64,000 nt of DNA from Pedobacter sp. JY14-1 (GCF_029269825.1 NZ_JARJHU010000001.1:496001-560000), one strand, 5' to 3'; shown: positions 20,725 through 29,406, counted from the stretch's first letter. Notes: a model not told the origin generated them from the letters alone. Numbers and translations: made by a program.

Positions 20725-21396
20725 TCAGGCTTGTCTAACGTCCGGTTCCAAATGCTTCATTGCGGAAATCATTGCTGAAGGATTCTCTGCAGCAAAAACC
20801 GCATTGCCGGCTACCAGCACATCTGCCCCCGAGCGCAGCAGATCGCCGAGGTTATGCAGACCGACACCACCGTCTACCTCGATCAGCAGCTCAGGCTTCA
20901 GTACCGAAGCAAGCTGCCTTAACTCCGCTATTTTATTCAATGTATTGGCAATGAACTGCTGCCCCCCAAAACCAGGGTTCACCGACATAATCAGCACCAT
21001 ATCCAGATCGCCCAAAATATCCTTCAGTAAAGTAACCGGAGTATGCGGGTTCAACGCCACCCCCGCTCTGCACCCATTCTGACGGATCTGCTGCACCGTC
21101 CGGTGCAGGTGCGTGCAGGCTTCGTAATGAACGGTAATTCCGGAAGCTCCCGCAGCCGCAAATCGATCGACATACCGTTCAGGTTCCACGATCATCAGGT
21201 GCACATCCAGGGGTTTTGCTGCATATCTCTTCACCGCCTCCATCACCGGGAAACCAAAGGAAATATTTGGAACGAATACACCATCCATAATGTCCACATG
21301 AAACCAATCCGCCACGCTTGAGTTCAGCATCCTGACATCACGTTCCAGATTGGCAAAATCAGCAGAAAGTATTGAAGGAGCTATCAGGTGTTTCAT
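20725..21396 (-). CDS. rpe: Ribulose-phosphate 3-epimerase
   Basis: Interconverts ribulose 5-phosphate and xylulose 5-phosphate in the pentose phosphate pathway. The 223-residue TIM barrel starts APSILSADFANLERDV and shows HVDIMDGVFVPNISFG, VHLMIVEPERYV, MSVNPGFGGQQFI and the catalytic aspartate block LIEVDGGVG. It is the first gene of a short unit with the TonB receptor. Confidence 0.95.
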   Translation of the reverse strand: MKHLIAPSILSADFANLERDVRMLNSSVADWFHVDIMDGVFVPNISFGFPVMEAVKRYAAKPLDVHLMIVEPERYVDRFAAAGASGITVHYEACTHLHRTVQQIRQNGCRAGVALNPHTPVTLLKDILGDLDMVLIMSVNPGFGGQQFIANTLNKIAELRQLASVLKPELLIEVDGGVGLHNLGDLLRSGADVLVAGNAVFAAENPSAMISAMKHLEPDVRQA

Positions 21397-21492
21397 CTGT
21401 TTAAGTTTAATAGATTTATTATCAAAGTGTGTCTCTAATGATCATAGGGCTATAGCATCAGGAACTTACTTTCGCTTTAACGGAGTAAATAT

Positions 21493-21517
21493 AAAAAAAG
21501 CCCCGCAATTGCGGGGC
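21493..21517 (-). terminator. Rho-independent terminator of pnp
   Basis: GCCCCGC-AATT-GCGGGGC hairpin followed on the minus strand by seven T. It starts 6 bp after the pnp stop codon. Confidence 0.9.
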
Positions 21518-21523
21518 TCTGTA

Positions 21524-23677
21524 TTATTGTGCCGGCTTGCTTTCTGCCTGCGCACCCTCAGGTTTCTGAGGTCTCGGCAGCAACACCTTCCTTGAAAGCT
21601 TCATCTTGCCTTGTTTGTCGATATCCAGCAGCTTCACGGTCACCTTCTCACCTTCCTTGAACACACCGTCCATACTTTCCAGGCGTTTCCAGTCGATCTC
21701 AGAAATGTGCAGCAGACCATCCTTACCGGGCATGATCTCCACAAAGGCACCGAAAGTCATGATTGACTTCACCTTACCTTCATAGACCGCACCAATCTCA
21801 GGTTTAGCTGCAATCGCATTGATCCGGCCAACAGCCGCATCGATAGAAGCCTTATTATCTGCAAAAATCTCGATAATACCCTTATTACCCACCTCTTCAA
21901 TAGAAATAGTGGCACCTGTCTCACGCTGCATTTCCTGAATAATCTTACCGCCCGGCCCAATCACGGCACCGATAAATTCCTTATCAATGCTCATTGAAAC
22001 GATACGCGGTGCATGTTCCTTGTAATCCTCACGCGGCTCAGCGATCGTTTTCTTCATTTCATTCAATATATGCAGACGTGCCTCCTTAGCCTGGTTCAGC
22101 GCATTGGTCAGCACCTCCCACTTCAGACCATTGATCTTCAGGTCCATCTGGCAGGCCACGATACCTTTTTCGGTACCTGTCACCTTAAAGTCCATATCGC
22201 CAAGGTGGTCCTCGTCACCAAGGATATCCGAAAGGATCGCATATTTACCTGTCTTCTCATCCGTGATCAGGCCCATCGCGATACCCGATACCGGCGCCTT
22301 GATCTTTACACCAGCATCCATCAGCGCCAGTGTACCGGCACAAACGGTCGCCATAGAAGAAGAACCATTAGACTCCAGGATATCGGAAACCACTCGGATC
22401 GTGTAGGGATTTTCCTCAAGGCCCGGCAGCACCTTTTTCAGCGAGCGCATCGCCAGGTTACCATGTCCTACCTCCCTACGGCCAGGTCCCCTGTTCGGGC
22501 GTACCTCACCGGTAGAAAATGCAGGGAAATTATAGTGCAGCATAAACTTATTGTAGCCATGGATGAAAGCACCGTCGATCATTTGCTCATCGTCCTTAGA
22601 ACCCAGGGTCACAGTCGTCAGTGATTGTGTCTCTCCACGGGTAAATATAGCAGAACCGTGTGCGGCAGGCAGATAACCTACTTCACTCCAGATCGGACGC
22701 ACCGTACGTGCATCACGTCCGTCCAGGCGGATACCTTCATCCAGCACCAGATTACGGATCGCATCATACTGCACGTCATGGTAATATTTTTTAGCCAGAA
22801 AACCGGTCACGTCATCGATCTCCTCGCCCAGGGTCGCGATGAAGTCCATCAGTACCTGTCCGAAAGCATCTCCCCTTTCCTGTTTAGAAGTACTGCTTTT
22901 CGCAATCGCGTATACTTTATCATAAGTTGCCGCATAGATCTGTTCTCTCAGTTCAGGCTTGCTTTCTTCATGCGAGTATTCACGTTTTACCGTCTTTCCG
23001 GTCGCCTCGGTCAGTTCCTTCTGTATCTGCACCTGGGTAACGATCGCTTTATGGGCAAACTCTATCGCCTCTACCATTTCCGTTTCGGAGATTTCGTCAC
23101 TCTCGCCTTCAACCATTACGATATCACGCTCTGTACCCGCTACCAGGAAATCCAGCGTAGCGCGTTCCAGATCAGTTACATAAGGGTTAATCACCAATTG
23201 TCCGTCAATTTTCGCCACACGTACCTCTGAGATCGGCCCGTTAAACGGGATATCTGATACAGCCAGCGCAGCAGAAGCTGCCAGGCCGGCAAGGCAGTCA
23301 GGCATTACATCTTTATCTGAAGAAATCAGGGAGATCATTACCTGCGTATCCGCATGGTAGTCCTCAGGAAACATCGGGCGCAGCGCACGGTCTACCAGAC
23401 GTGAGATCAATACTTCATAATCAGACAAACGTGCCTCGCGGCGCAAAAACCCGCCAGGGATACGGCCCGCAGCCGCATATTTCTCCTGGTAATCTACCGA
23501 CAAAGGCAGGAAATCCACGCCAGCTTTTGCTTCCTTAGCTGAAACTACAGTGGCCAGAAGCATTGTATCTCCCATTTTCACAACTACCGAACCGTCAGCC
23601 TGCTTGGCCAGTTTCCCGGTTTCGATCTCAATTAACCTTCCATCACCCAGATCGAAGGATTTTTTTATTACATTCAT
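21524..23677 (-). CDS. pnp: Polyribonucleotide nucleotidyltransferase (PNPase)
   Basis: Phosphorolytic 3'-5' exoribonuclease of 717 residues, normally a trimer. Two RNase PH domains (residues about 10-230 and 320-550) flank a helical linker, with the conserved GRRE-like [13 protein letters not shown] and [23 protein letters not shown] domain ([17 protein letters not shown]) and an S1 domain ([33 protein letters not shown]) end the protein, followed by a short Q/P/A-rich tail. The gene follows rpsO, as in many bacteria, but a terminator separates them and a -7 box and hairpin precede pnp. Confidence 0.97.
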   Translation of the reverse strand: MNVIKKSFDLGDGRLIEIETGKLAKQADGSVVVKMGDTMLLATVVSAKEAKAGVDFLPLSVDYQEKYAAAGRIPGGFLRREARLSDYEVLISRLVDRALRPMFPEDYHADTQVMISLISSDKDVMPDCLAGLAASAALAVSDIPFNGPISEVRVAKIDGQLVINPYVTDLERATLDFLVAGTERDIVMVEGESDEISETEMVEAIEFAHKAIVTQVQIQKELTEATGKTVKREYSHEESKPELREQIYAATYDKVYAIAKSSTSKQERGDAFGQVLMDFIATLGEEIDDVTGFLAKKYYHDVQYDAIRNLVLDEGIRLDGRDARTVRPIWSEVGYLPAAHGSAIFTRGETQSLTTVTLGSKDDEQMIDGAFIHGYNKFMLHYNFPAFSTGEVRPNRGPGRREVGHGNLAMRSLKKVLPGLEENPYTIRVVSDILESNGSSSMATVCAGTLALMDAGVKIKAPVSGIAMGLITDEKTGKYAILSDILGDEDHLGDMDFKVTGTEKGIVACQMDLKINGLKWEVLTNALNQAKEARLHILNEMKKTIAEPREDYKEHAPRIVSMSIDKEFIGAVIGPGGKIIQEMQRETGATISIEEVGNKGIIEIFADNKASIDAAVGRINAIAAKPEIGAVYEGKVKSIMTFGAFVEIMPGKDGLLHISEIDWKRLESMDGVFKEGEKVTVKLLDIDKQGKMKLSRKVLLPRPQKPEGAQAESKPAQ

Positions 23678-23691
23678 TTACGATCAATTAT

Positions 23692-23717
23692 GGTGTGTTT
23701 TCCTCTTTCTACACACC
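23692..23717 (-). promoter_or_regulatory. Hairpin in the pnp 5' leader
   Basis: On the minus strand GGTGTGT (23717-23711) pairs perfectly with ACACACC (23698-23692) around a 12-base A/G-rich loop (AGAAAGAGGAAA). It lies 14 bp before the pnp ATG. PNPase is autoregulated in other bacteria through a leader stem; a similar role here is inference. Confidence 0.5.
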
Positions 23718-23745
23718 TGATTATTTAACTTATTTTAGTTGCCTG

Positions 23746-23753
23746 CAAACTTA
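23746..23753 (-). promoter_or_regulatory. Bacteroidota -7 box for pnp
   Basis: TAAGTTTG on the minus strand matches TAnnTTTG. A TTG lies 23 bp further upstream (23779-23777), at the outer limit of the usual spacing. The predicted transcript would start just upstream of the leader hairpin. Confidence 0.5.
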
Positions 23754-23786
23754 AGGAAAAATCAAAATACATTCCCCAAGTGAAAT

Positions 23787-23817
23787 AAAAAAAGCCATTC
23801 CTTGAGAATGGCTTTTT
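23787..23817 (-). terminator. Terminator of rpsO
   Basis: GCCATTC-CTTGA-GAATGGC with A-run and T-run on the two sides. On the minus strand it follows the rpsO stop by 15 bp, and it separates rpsO from pnp. Confidence 0.85.
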
Positions 23818-23832
23818 ACGATACAGCTTTTT

Positions 23833-24111
23833 CTATTTGATGATATCCCTTAAACCTAAGTTCTTGATGATAGCACGATAGCGCTCAATATCTTTCTTGT
23901 ACAGATAAGCCAGGATACCACGACGCTTACCTACCAGTTTCTGCAGCGCCAGCTGAGTAGAATAATCCTTACGGTTTTTCTTCAGGTGCTCAGTCAGGTG
24001 CGCGATACGGTAAGTGAACAAAGCGATCTGTCCTTCTGCAGAACCGGTGTTGGTTTCTGCTTCACCGTGTTGTTTGAAGATCTCGGCCTTCTTTTCTTTA
24101 CTTAAATACAT
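23833..24111 (-). CDS. rpsO: 30S ribosomal protein S15
   Basis: The 92-residue protein binds 16S rRNA early in assembly of the small subunit. The family core is clear (GSAEGQIALFTYRIAHLTEHLKKN and LVGKRRGILAYLYKKD), and the length is as usual. The gene order rpsO then pnp matches many bacteria. It has its own promoter and terminator. Confidence 0.97.
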   Translation of the reverse strand: MYLSKEKKAEIFKQHGEAETNTGSAEGQIALFTYRIAHLTEHLKKNRKDYSTQLALQKLVGKRRGILAYLYKKDIERYRAIIKNLGLRDIIK

Positions 24112-24154
24112 TCTTGAATGGTACTAAAGTGTTTATAAATTAATTAATTGGCTG

Positions 24155-24185
24155 CAAAGGTACAGTAAATCAACCGGATAAACAA
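24155..24185 (-). promoter_or_regulatory. Bacteroidota promoter of rpsO
   Basis: On the minus strand TTG (24185-24183), a 20 bp spacer, then TACCTTTG (24162-24155). Both elements match the Bacteroidota -33/-7 consensus at correct spacing. It leaves a leader of about 35-40 bases before the rpsO ATG. Confidence 0.7.
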
Positions 24186-24220
24186 TAGGCTGATTGCATT
24201 CGACAATAAAGATATTGTCT

Positions 24221-24228
24221 TAAGTTTG
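24221..24228 (+). promoter_or_regulatory. Bacteroidota -7 box for the thioesterase gene
   Basis: TAAGTTTG matches TAnnTTTG. A TTG lies 24 bp upstream, slightly long. Transcription would start near 24234, so the in-frame TTG at 24226 lies within the promoter and the ATG at 24244 is the start. Confidence 0.5.
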
Positions 24229-24243
24229 TATCAATTACAAATT

Positions 24244-24663
24244 ATGGAAAAAACACCCTACAGCATTTTTGAAAGCCAGCTAAAAGTACGCCCCGACGAT
24301 ATCGACATGTTCAACCACGTACACAACAGCAAATACTTTGACTATGTGCTCGCCGCCCGTTACGACCAGATGGCAGAGCACTATAAAATGCCCATGGAAC
24401 ACTTCCTGGAGATCGGCTACGGGTGGGTAGTACGCACCGCCATGGTCGAATTCAAGCGGCCGCTGGTTATGGGCGATCAGATCACCGTTCGTACCGGGAT
24501 CCTGACCATAGATCCCAAAGGCTGCCGCGTACAGTTCGAAATCGAAAACAACCGTACCAGAAAAATCGCGGCCGACGGCTGGTTTGATTACGTCATGATC
24601 GATATACGAACCGGCAAGGGTTGCCAGGTCACCGAGGAAATGATCAGAGCCTACAGCATCTAG
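24244..24663 (+). CDS. Acyl-CoA thioesterase, hot-dog fold (4HBT family)
   Basis: A 139-residue hot-dog protein that probably hydrolyses acyl-CoA or acyl-ACP thioesters. The motif PDDIDMFNHVHNSKYFDYV holds the usual D-x-x-x-H-V active-site region of 4-hydroxybenzoyl-CoA-thioesterase-like enzymes, with MVEFKRPLVMGDQITVRTGI after it. Substrate unknown. The start at 24244 (MEKTPYSIFE) is chosen because a -7 box covers the upstream alternative. It is divergent from rpsO and has no operon partner. Confidence 0.82.
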   Translation: MEKTPYSIFESQLKVRPDDIDMFNHVHNSKYFDYVLAARYDQMAEHYKMPMEHFLEIGYGWVVRTAMVEFKRPLVMGDQITVRTGILTIDPKGCRVQFEIENNRTRKIAADGWFDYVMIDIRTGKGCQVTEEMIRAYSI

Positions 24664-24835
24664 CCTACCTTTCAATTTCCTCCGTCCAAAGTCAATTACC
24701 GATATTTCCGGAATCTGTCCTTAAGTCCCTCCATAACTGACTTCGAACAAGTCCAAAAAATCGCCACAACTAGGCACCAAACCACCTGTATTTCTTCTGA
24801 AATGAAATAAACTGCCCTAAGGAGAAAGCAATTCC

Positions 24836-24864
24836 TTGCTTTATTTAAATAAATCTTATATTTG
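24836..24864 (+). promoter_or_regulatory. Bacteroidota promoter upstream of the MATE leader
   Basis: TTG (24836-24838), an 18 bp spacer, then TATATTTG (24857-24864), a full match to the Bacteroidota consensus. The predicted start near 24871 leaves a leader of about 138 bases before the MATE ATG. The leader contains a short open frame and pairing segments. The rest of the 345 bp gap (24664-24835) shows nothing I can name. Confidence 0.7.
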
Positions 24865-24884
24865 GTGTCGAAAACCGCAACACA

Positions 24885-24917
24885 ATGAAGTTCTTTGCAG
24901 CCCGCTTGAGGTCTTAA
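24885..24917 (+). CDS. Putative regulatory leader peptide MKFFAARLRS
   Basis: A 10-codon frame (ATG to TAA) that starts about 14 bases after the predicted transcription start and lies 91 bp before the MATE efflux gene. Its R-L-R sequence at residues 7-9 is the +X+ motif known to stall ribosomes in the presence of macrolides and ketolides, as in the ErmD leader (MRLR). A ribosome stalled on these codons would cover the base of a downstream hairpin. This is motif and position evidence only; translation and drug response are inferred. Confidence 0.45.
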   Translation: MKFFAARLRS

Positions 24918-24938
24918 GTACTAAGGGCTCCCCCTTTT
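24899..24938 (+). promoter_or_regulatory. Possible attenuator: two mutually exclusive hairpins
   Basis: AGCCC (24899-24903, within the leader frame) can pair with GGGCT (24925-24929). Alternatively AAGGG (24923-24927) pairs with CCCTT (24932-24936) and runs into TTTTCTT, a weak terminator shape. The two share GGG. A ribosome stalled with codon 9 in the P site would reach about 24926 and block the second hairpin. The stems are only 5 bp, so this is tentative. Confidence 0.3.
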
Positions 24939-25008
24939 CTTGAAAACTATATATGTGCCGGCGTTTGTCAGTCGGTAATGCTTCCTATTGATTTTCCATA
25001 TTTTATTT

Positions 25009-26436
25009 ATGTCAGAACAGAATACAGCTGCCAGGGGCAAGCTATCTCATTTCATTAAGCTCGTCAGACAGTCCGTAAAAGGCGAAGAACAGGACTTTAC
25101 CAAGGGCAGTATCCGCAGGGCGGTCGTACTGCTGGCCATTCCGATGATGCTGGAAATGGCCATGGAATCGGTTTTCGCACTCGTAGACCTCTATTTTGTT
25201 GGCCATCTGCACAACAGCTCGCATGCCATACAAACAGTGGGCCTAACAGAGTCAGTGCTTACGATTATCTACTCTCTGGCCATCGGCATGAGTATGGCAG
25301 CTACCGCCGTCGTAGCCCGACGTATTGGCGAAAAAGATCCCGATGCCGCAGCCAAAGCGGGCGCACAGGCCCTGCTGCTGGCCTTCATAATTAACCTGAT
25401 CATCAGCATAGCAGGCTTTATCTATGCCACAGATATCTTGCTGCTAATGGGTGCTTCTGAAGAAACGGCTACACTGGGAACTCCGTTCATCAAGATCATG
25501 ATGGGCGGAAGTATCATCATTATGCTGCTCTTTCTTATTAATGGCATCTTCAGAGGTGCGGGCAATGCAGCTATTGCTATGAAAAGTCTGTGGATTGCGA
25601 ACATCGCCAATATTATGCTTTGCCCAGTGCTGATCGATGGCCTTGGACCCATCCCGGCATTCGGTCTTACAGGAGCAGCAATTGCAACTACTCTAGGCAG
25701 AGGGCTCGGTGTATGCTATCAGGTTTTTCACTTACTGAACGGCAGGCACAAGATGAAATTCCACCTGGCTGATTTCAAACCTAACCACAATCAACTTGCG
25801 GCACTTGTAAAGATTGCAACGCCAGGCGTTTTCCAGTTCGTGATTGCTTCCTGCAGCTGGATCTTCCTGGCTCAGCTAGTGGCCACTACCGGAGGCGATC
25901 ACGGCTCTGCAGGATATCAAACAGCGCTTAGGCTGATGATGTTCTTTATGCTGCCGGCCTGGGGCATGAGCAACGCCGCAGCAACGTTAGTGGGCCAAAA
26001 CTTGGGGGCCAAACATCTGGACCGGGCTGAACAATCGGTCTTGAAAACCGCAAAATACATTGTGCTCTACATGATCGGAGTGATGGTATTTACCTTTACC
26101 ATAGGGCAGTTCTTCATTGCTTTTTTCAGTAATGACAGACAGATTCAGGAAGTGGCACGTCACGCACTGCAGATCATGAGCACTGGTTATATTTTTTACG
26201 GGATGGGGATGGTGCTGATCAGCACTTTTAATGGTGCAGGCGATACATGGACACCTACCTGGGTTAATTTCTTCGGCTTCTGGCTGTTCCAGATCCCGCT
26301 TGCCTTTCTACTAGCGAAACACTTTGATCTGGGACCAACAGGAGTATTCATCGCCATTCCAATTGCGGAAACGGCCATTGCCATTGCGGGTTATATCTTG
26401 TTCAAAAAAGGTAATTGGAAGACAGTCAAAGTATAA
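25009..26436 (+). CDS. MATE family multidrug efflux transporter
   Basis: An inner-membrane Na+ or H+ antiporter of 475 residues with about 12 membrane segments in two MATE halves. The start of the first half (GSIRRAVVLLAIPMMLEM, VDLYFVGHL) and the second-half block (GMSNAAATLVGQNLGAKHLDRAE) are typical. The ATG at 25009 is used rather than an in-frame TTG at 24988. MATE pumps export cationic drugs and dyes; the substrate here is unknown. It sits alone behind a strong promoter and a putative drug-sensing leader, which suggests inducible resistance. Confidence 0.9.
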   Translation: MSEQNTAARGKLSHFIKLVRQSVKGEEQDFTKGSIRRAVVLLAIPMMLEMAMESVFALVDLYFVGHLHNSSHAIQTVGLTESVLTIIYSLAIGMSMAATAVVARRIGEKDPDAAAKAGAQALLLAFIINLIISIAGFIYATDILLLMGASEETATLGTPFIKIMMGGSIIIMLLFLINGIFRGAGNAAIAMKSLWIANIANIMLCPVLIDGLGPIPAFGLTGAAIATTLGRGLGVCYQVFHLLNGRHKMKFHLADFKPNHNQLAALVKIATPGVFQFVIASCSWIFLAQLVATTGGDHGSAGYQTALRLMMFFMLPAWGMSNAAATLVGQNLGAKHLDRAEQSVLKTAKYIVLYMIGVMVFTFTIGQFFIAFFSNDRQIQEVARHALQIMSTGYIFYGMGMVLISTFNGAGDTWTPTWVNFFGFWLFQIPLAFLLAKHFDLGPTGVFIAIPIAETAIAIAGYILFKKGNWKTVKV

Positions 26437-26455
26437 CCGGAAGACAGAAGGCGGC

Positions 26456-26875
26456 TCAGGCAGTCGTCTTCTGCTTTGCTTTCTTTCCGGCTATAGCTGG
26501 TTCATAATGAAGGCCAGGTGTAAGCCAGTGCAATAAAATTACCCTTGAATAACGATAATTGAAAGGTGCAAAAATAACAACACCTCCAAACATGAGCGCA
26601 GCATAGTACCAGAGATTATCATAGCTAAGCTCAAGTCCTAATATATAGGCTGCGACACCTATAGTGATCATCTCCGCAACGTTCATTGCATAACTGATGA
26701 ACATAGCTACATAAAAAAAACCTGGCTCGCGTTCGAAGCGAAGCTGGCAATGATTACAATATTCGTTGGTAACCTGCCCCTTAAGCGAATAAGTATTGCC
26801 GGGAAAAATATCTCCTTTTCTGCACCGGGGGCATTTACAGGAAACTACAGCCTGAAATTTTGAAATCGGCTCCAT
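26456..26875 (-). CDS. DUF983 membrane protein
   Basis: A 139-residue protein with an N-terminal zinc-ribbon-like region, CKCPRCRKGD and EYCNHCQLRF, providing paired cysteines. Two membrane segments follow (about residues 52-78 and 86-106). This is the DUF983 family common in Bacteroidota and alphaproteobacteria; no function is established. It converges on the MATE gene with a 19 bp gap. Confidence 0.85.
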   Translation of the reverse strand: MEPISKFQAVVSCKCPRCRKGDIFPGNTYSLKGQVTNEYCNHCQLRFEREPGFFYVAMFISYAMNVAEMITIGVAAYILGLELSYDNLWYYAALMFGGVVIFAPFNYRYSRVILLHWLTPGLHYEPAIAGKKAKQKTTA

Positions 26876-26954
26876 ATTATTTTACTAGTTGTAAGGCAAA
26901 GTTACCCCATAGGAACAAGATATTTTATGATCCAGGTCATGTATTTGCGACTGT

Positions 26955-27539
26955 TCAGATTTTGACAATTTTTCCACGAAGAAGTCTAAATCGCTTTTCA
27001 GTTTCAAGCTGTCTTATGGTACGGATCACCGTCTCAACTCTCAATCCGCTCATGTCCGCAAGTTGCTGGCGGGTTAGTCTAAGCACCTCACCTGATTGCA
27101 AGTCCTGAAGCAGATAGTCGATCAGAGTAGCTACCCTGTGGGCAGCCTGTTCGTTAGCCAGCTCTTCAAGCATCATGGATTTGTAGAAAAGCCTGTTGCT
27201 CAACGTGTGGATAAGATCCATACTGAAAGCCCGGTCTTCTTCCAGAAGTTCCAGAAACTGCTCCCGGTTAACCACAATGATTTCGGTATCCTGGTCTGCA
27301 AGCGTATGGGCAAGATAACGCTTCTGTAGCAACAGTGCAGGTTCTCCAAAATACTGCCCCGACTTAAAGATACCTTGTATGAACTCCCTGCCCTCAGCAT
27401 TTACAGTAACCATACTTATGCGGCCACTCTTAATAAAGTAAACATATTTTGGTATGGCCCCTGCTTCATATACACATTCACCCTTCTGATAGTGGTAAAT
27501 GCTATAATTTCTTTCCAGCAAGTATTTTATTATCGACAT
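26955..27539 (-). CDS. Crp/Fnr family transcriptional regulator
   Basis: A 194-residue regulator. Residues about 12-125 form a cyclic-nucleotide-binding-like beta-roll (YHYQKGECVYEAGAIPKYVYFIKSG, FGEPALLL). A C-terminal Crp winged helix follows (LTRQQLADMSGLRVETVIRTIRQLE). There are no cysteines placed for an iron-sulfur cluster as in Fnr. The effector is unknown. It is divergent from the outer-membrane protein gene at 27681 across 141 bp, so it may control that gene; this is inference from position. Confidence 0.88.
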   Translation of the reverse strand: MSIIKYLLERNYSIYHYQKGECVYEAGAIPKYVYFIKSGRISMVTVNAEGREFIQGIFKSGQYFGEPALLLQKRYLAHTLADQDTEIIVVNREQFLELLEEDRAFSMDLIHTLSNRLFYKSMMLEELANEQAAHRVATLIDYLLQDLQSGEVLRLTRQQLADMSGLRVETVIRTIRQLETEKRFRLLRGKIVKI

Positions 27540-27636
27540 ATCAGATGATCAGTAAACATTTTTGTAAATATCAATTATTGGCATCAATAAGTAAAATTAC
27601 ACTTTAGGGGTATTTACAAAATGCGGAAAAATGTAA

Positions 27637-27644
27637 TAACTTTG
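27637..27644 (+). promoter_or_regulatory. -7 box for the outer-membrane protein gene
   Basis: TAACTTTG matches TAnnTTTG. No TTG at the -33 position. Its location inside the first codons of the longest open frame (ATG 27621) argues for the ATG at 27681 as the true start. Confidence 0.45.
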
Positions 27645-27680
27645 AGGAAAACCCAAATAGAAATCAATAAATTAAACATT

Positions 27681-28415
27681 ATGCAATACACTTCTAAGCT
27701 AACGCAGTTATTCCTGGGGATGTTAATCCTTACAGGCTTCTCATCGAATGCGCAAGATTCCAAAAACCTGGTTAAGTGGAATGTGGGAGCTCTTGTCCTG
27801 AAAAACTTTTCCTTTCAGTATGAGCGGGCCGTCGCTCCGAAAATCTCAGTTGCCGGCGGATTAAGATTTTCACCAAAGTCAAGCCTGCCTTTCAGCTCAG
27901 CCCTGGAAAAAGCGATCGATGATGACGATACATGGAACAGCATTAAAGACTTCAAGACAGCCAACTTTGCTTTTACTCCTGAAGTTAGGTTCTATTTTGG
28001 AGAAGAAGTATTTAAAGGCTTTTATGTTGCTCCTTTTGTTCGTTATTCCAGTTATTCAATGGATGTTCCTTTTAACTTCGATGTAGAGGACAGACAGGAA
28101 ACCATGCCTTTAAGCGGTAAACTGAATTCTTTTCAGGGTGGTATATTACTGGGTGCGCAATGGAAGCTGGCCAGCCGGGTGCATCTGGACTGGTGGATCA
28201 TTGGCCCTAGCTATGGCAGCAGCTCAGGCAGTATTGACGGTAAGAAAAAACTCTCTGCTGAGGAACAACAAGCCTTGCGGGAATCACTTGCAGACCTGGA
28301 AGACCTGCCAGTAGTTAAAACTAAATACGCCGTTGACGAAAATGGTGCAAAGGTAAACTTCAGCGGACCAGCTGCCGGGTTGCGGGCCGGACTAGCTATA
28401 GGTTTCAGTTTTTAG
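27681..28415 (+). CDS. Predicted outer-membrane beta-barrel protein
   Basis: A 244-residue exported protein. The signal peptide runs to about residue 25 (MQYTSKLTQLFLGMLILTGF, then SSNAQ). The mature part alternates hydrophobic and polar residues in likely beta strands (NVGALVLKNFSFQYERAV, GGILLGAQWKLASRVHLDWW) and ends in a phenylalanine (GLAIGFSF), typical of barrel proteins recognised by BamA. It resembles the DUF3575-type small barrels of Bacteroidota, but I cannot assign it firmly. It converges on ddl with a 4 bp gap. Confidence 0.75.
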   Translation: MQYTSKLTQLFLGMLILTGFSSNAQDSKNLVKWNVGALVLKNFSFQYERAVAPKISVAGGLRFSPKSSLPFSSALEKAIDDDDTWNSIKDFKTANFAFTPEVRFYFGEEVFKGFYVAPFVRYSSYSMDVPFNFDVEDRQETMPLSGKLNSFQGGILLGAQWKLASRVHLDWWIIGPSYGSSSGSIDGKKKLSAEEQQALRESLADLEDLPVVKTKYAVDENGAKVNFSGPAAGLRAGLAIGFSF

Positions 28416-28419
28416 GCCA

Positions 28420-29406
28420 TTAGCCAATGGTTTCTCTGATCAGCTTGGTATAAAAGTCGCCAAGCTGCATTCCCATGGCCGCTACCTGCTGCGGAATAAA
28501 GCTGGTAGCGGTCTGCCCTGGGATGGTATTGATCTCAATGAAATAAAAATCTTCCTCGTCACCCGTAAGAATGAAGTCAATACGCACAACACCCCGGCAG
28601 TTAAGCCTACTATAAACAGCTTTCGCAATTGCCGATATCCTTTCGCGTGTAGTTTCACGCAATGGCGCAGGTGTGGTTTCTTTAGCCACACCAGGTGTGT
28701 ATTTGGCCTCAAAGTCGAAAAATTCCTTTGCAGTTTCTACCTCGGTTACAGGTAATACCGTAATCATTCCGTCCAGCTTTACTACGCCTACAGTAAATTC
28801 TCTGCCGGAAATGAACTCTTCAATAAGTATCTGGGTATCTTCTCCAAATGCCCGCTCGATAGCAGTATCAAGGTCGTATGCGTGGCTTACCTTCGTCATC
28901 CCGATACTACTGCCACCGTTGTTAGGTTTTACAAAATAGGGTAAACGCAGTTCCTGTTTCAGCTGATGGATATCGTAACCACCATTTTTAAATATCTGTA
29001 CCGACTTTGCAATGTGAAGTTCGGGGATACCATTGACGATGGCCTTTGTATATCCTTTGTTCATGGTAATTGCGGAGGTCAGAGCATCACAGGTGGTATA
29101 AGGGATACCCAGCATATCAAAATAACCCTGCAGTTTGCCGTCCTCGCCAGGTGAACCATGAATAGCAATAAAGACACCTTCGAATGTAATCTTTCTACCT
29201 TTAATATTGAGCGAAAAATCGTTGCGGTCTACTTCAATCCTCACAGAATCAGCAGGTTCATAAAACCACCCTTGCTGGGTAAGCATGATCTTGTAAACTT
29301 CAAACCTGGCAGGATCAAGGTTCTGTGCTATAGTAGCGGCACTTTTAACTGAAACTACCCATTCACCTGTAGTCCCGCCAGTTAGTAATGCAATCGTCTT
29401 CTTCAT
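28420..29406 (-). CDS. ddl: D-alanine--D-alanine ligase
   Basis: ATP-grasp ligase that makes D-Ala-D-Ala for peptidoglycan. The 328-residue protein has a GGTTGEWVVS N-terminal loop, HGSPGEDGKLQGYFDMLGIPYT, the ATP-binding NNGGSSIGMTKV, EEFISGREFTVGVV and the metal-binding end FYFIEINTIPGQT. Usual family proteins have GGxSxEHxVS at the first loop; here EW replaces EH, as in other Bacteroidota. On the minus strand TATATTTG (29421-29414) sits only 7 bp before the ATG, so the message may be nearly leaderless. It is divergent from the PASTA gene. Confidence 0.93.
   Translation of the reverse strand: MKKTIALLTGGTTGEWVVSVKSAATIAQNLDPARFEVYKIMLTQQGWFYEPADSVRIEVDRNDFSLNIKGRKITFEGVFIAIHGSPGEDGKLQGYFDMLGIPYTTCDALTSAITMNKGYTKAIVNGIPELHIAKSVQIFKNGGYDIHQLKQELRLPYFVKPNNGGSSIGMTKVSHAYDLDTAIERAFGEDTQILIEEFISGREFTVGVVKLDGMITVLPVTEVETAKEFFDFEAKYTPGVAKETTPAPLRETTRERISAIAKAVYSRLNCRGVVRIDFILTGDEEDFYFIEINTIPGQTATSFIPQQVAAMGMQLGDFYTKLIRETIG

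Noticed and set aside
22013..23230. Long plus-strand frames opposite pnp
   Set aside because: They are mirror frames of a strongly conserved gene; composition is rich in H, R and T and resembles no family.
24988..25008. TTG start for the MATE gene
   Set aside because: An ATG at 25009 gives the usual family N-terminus; the extension (TTG-encoded) adds only hydrophobic noise.
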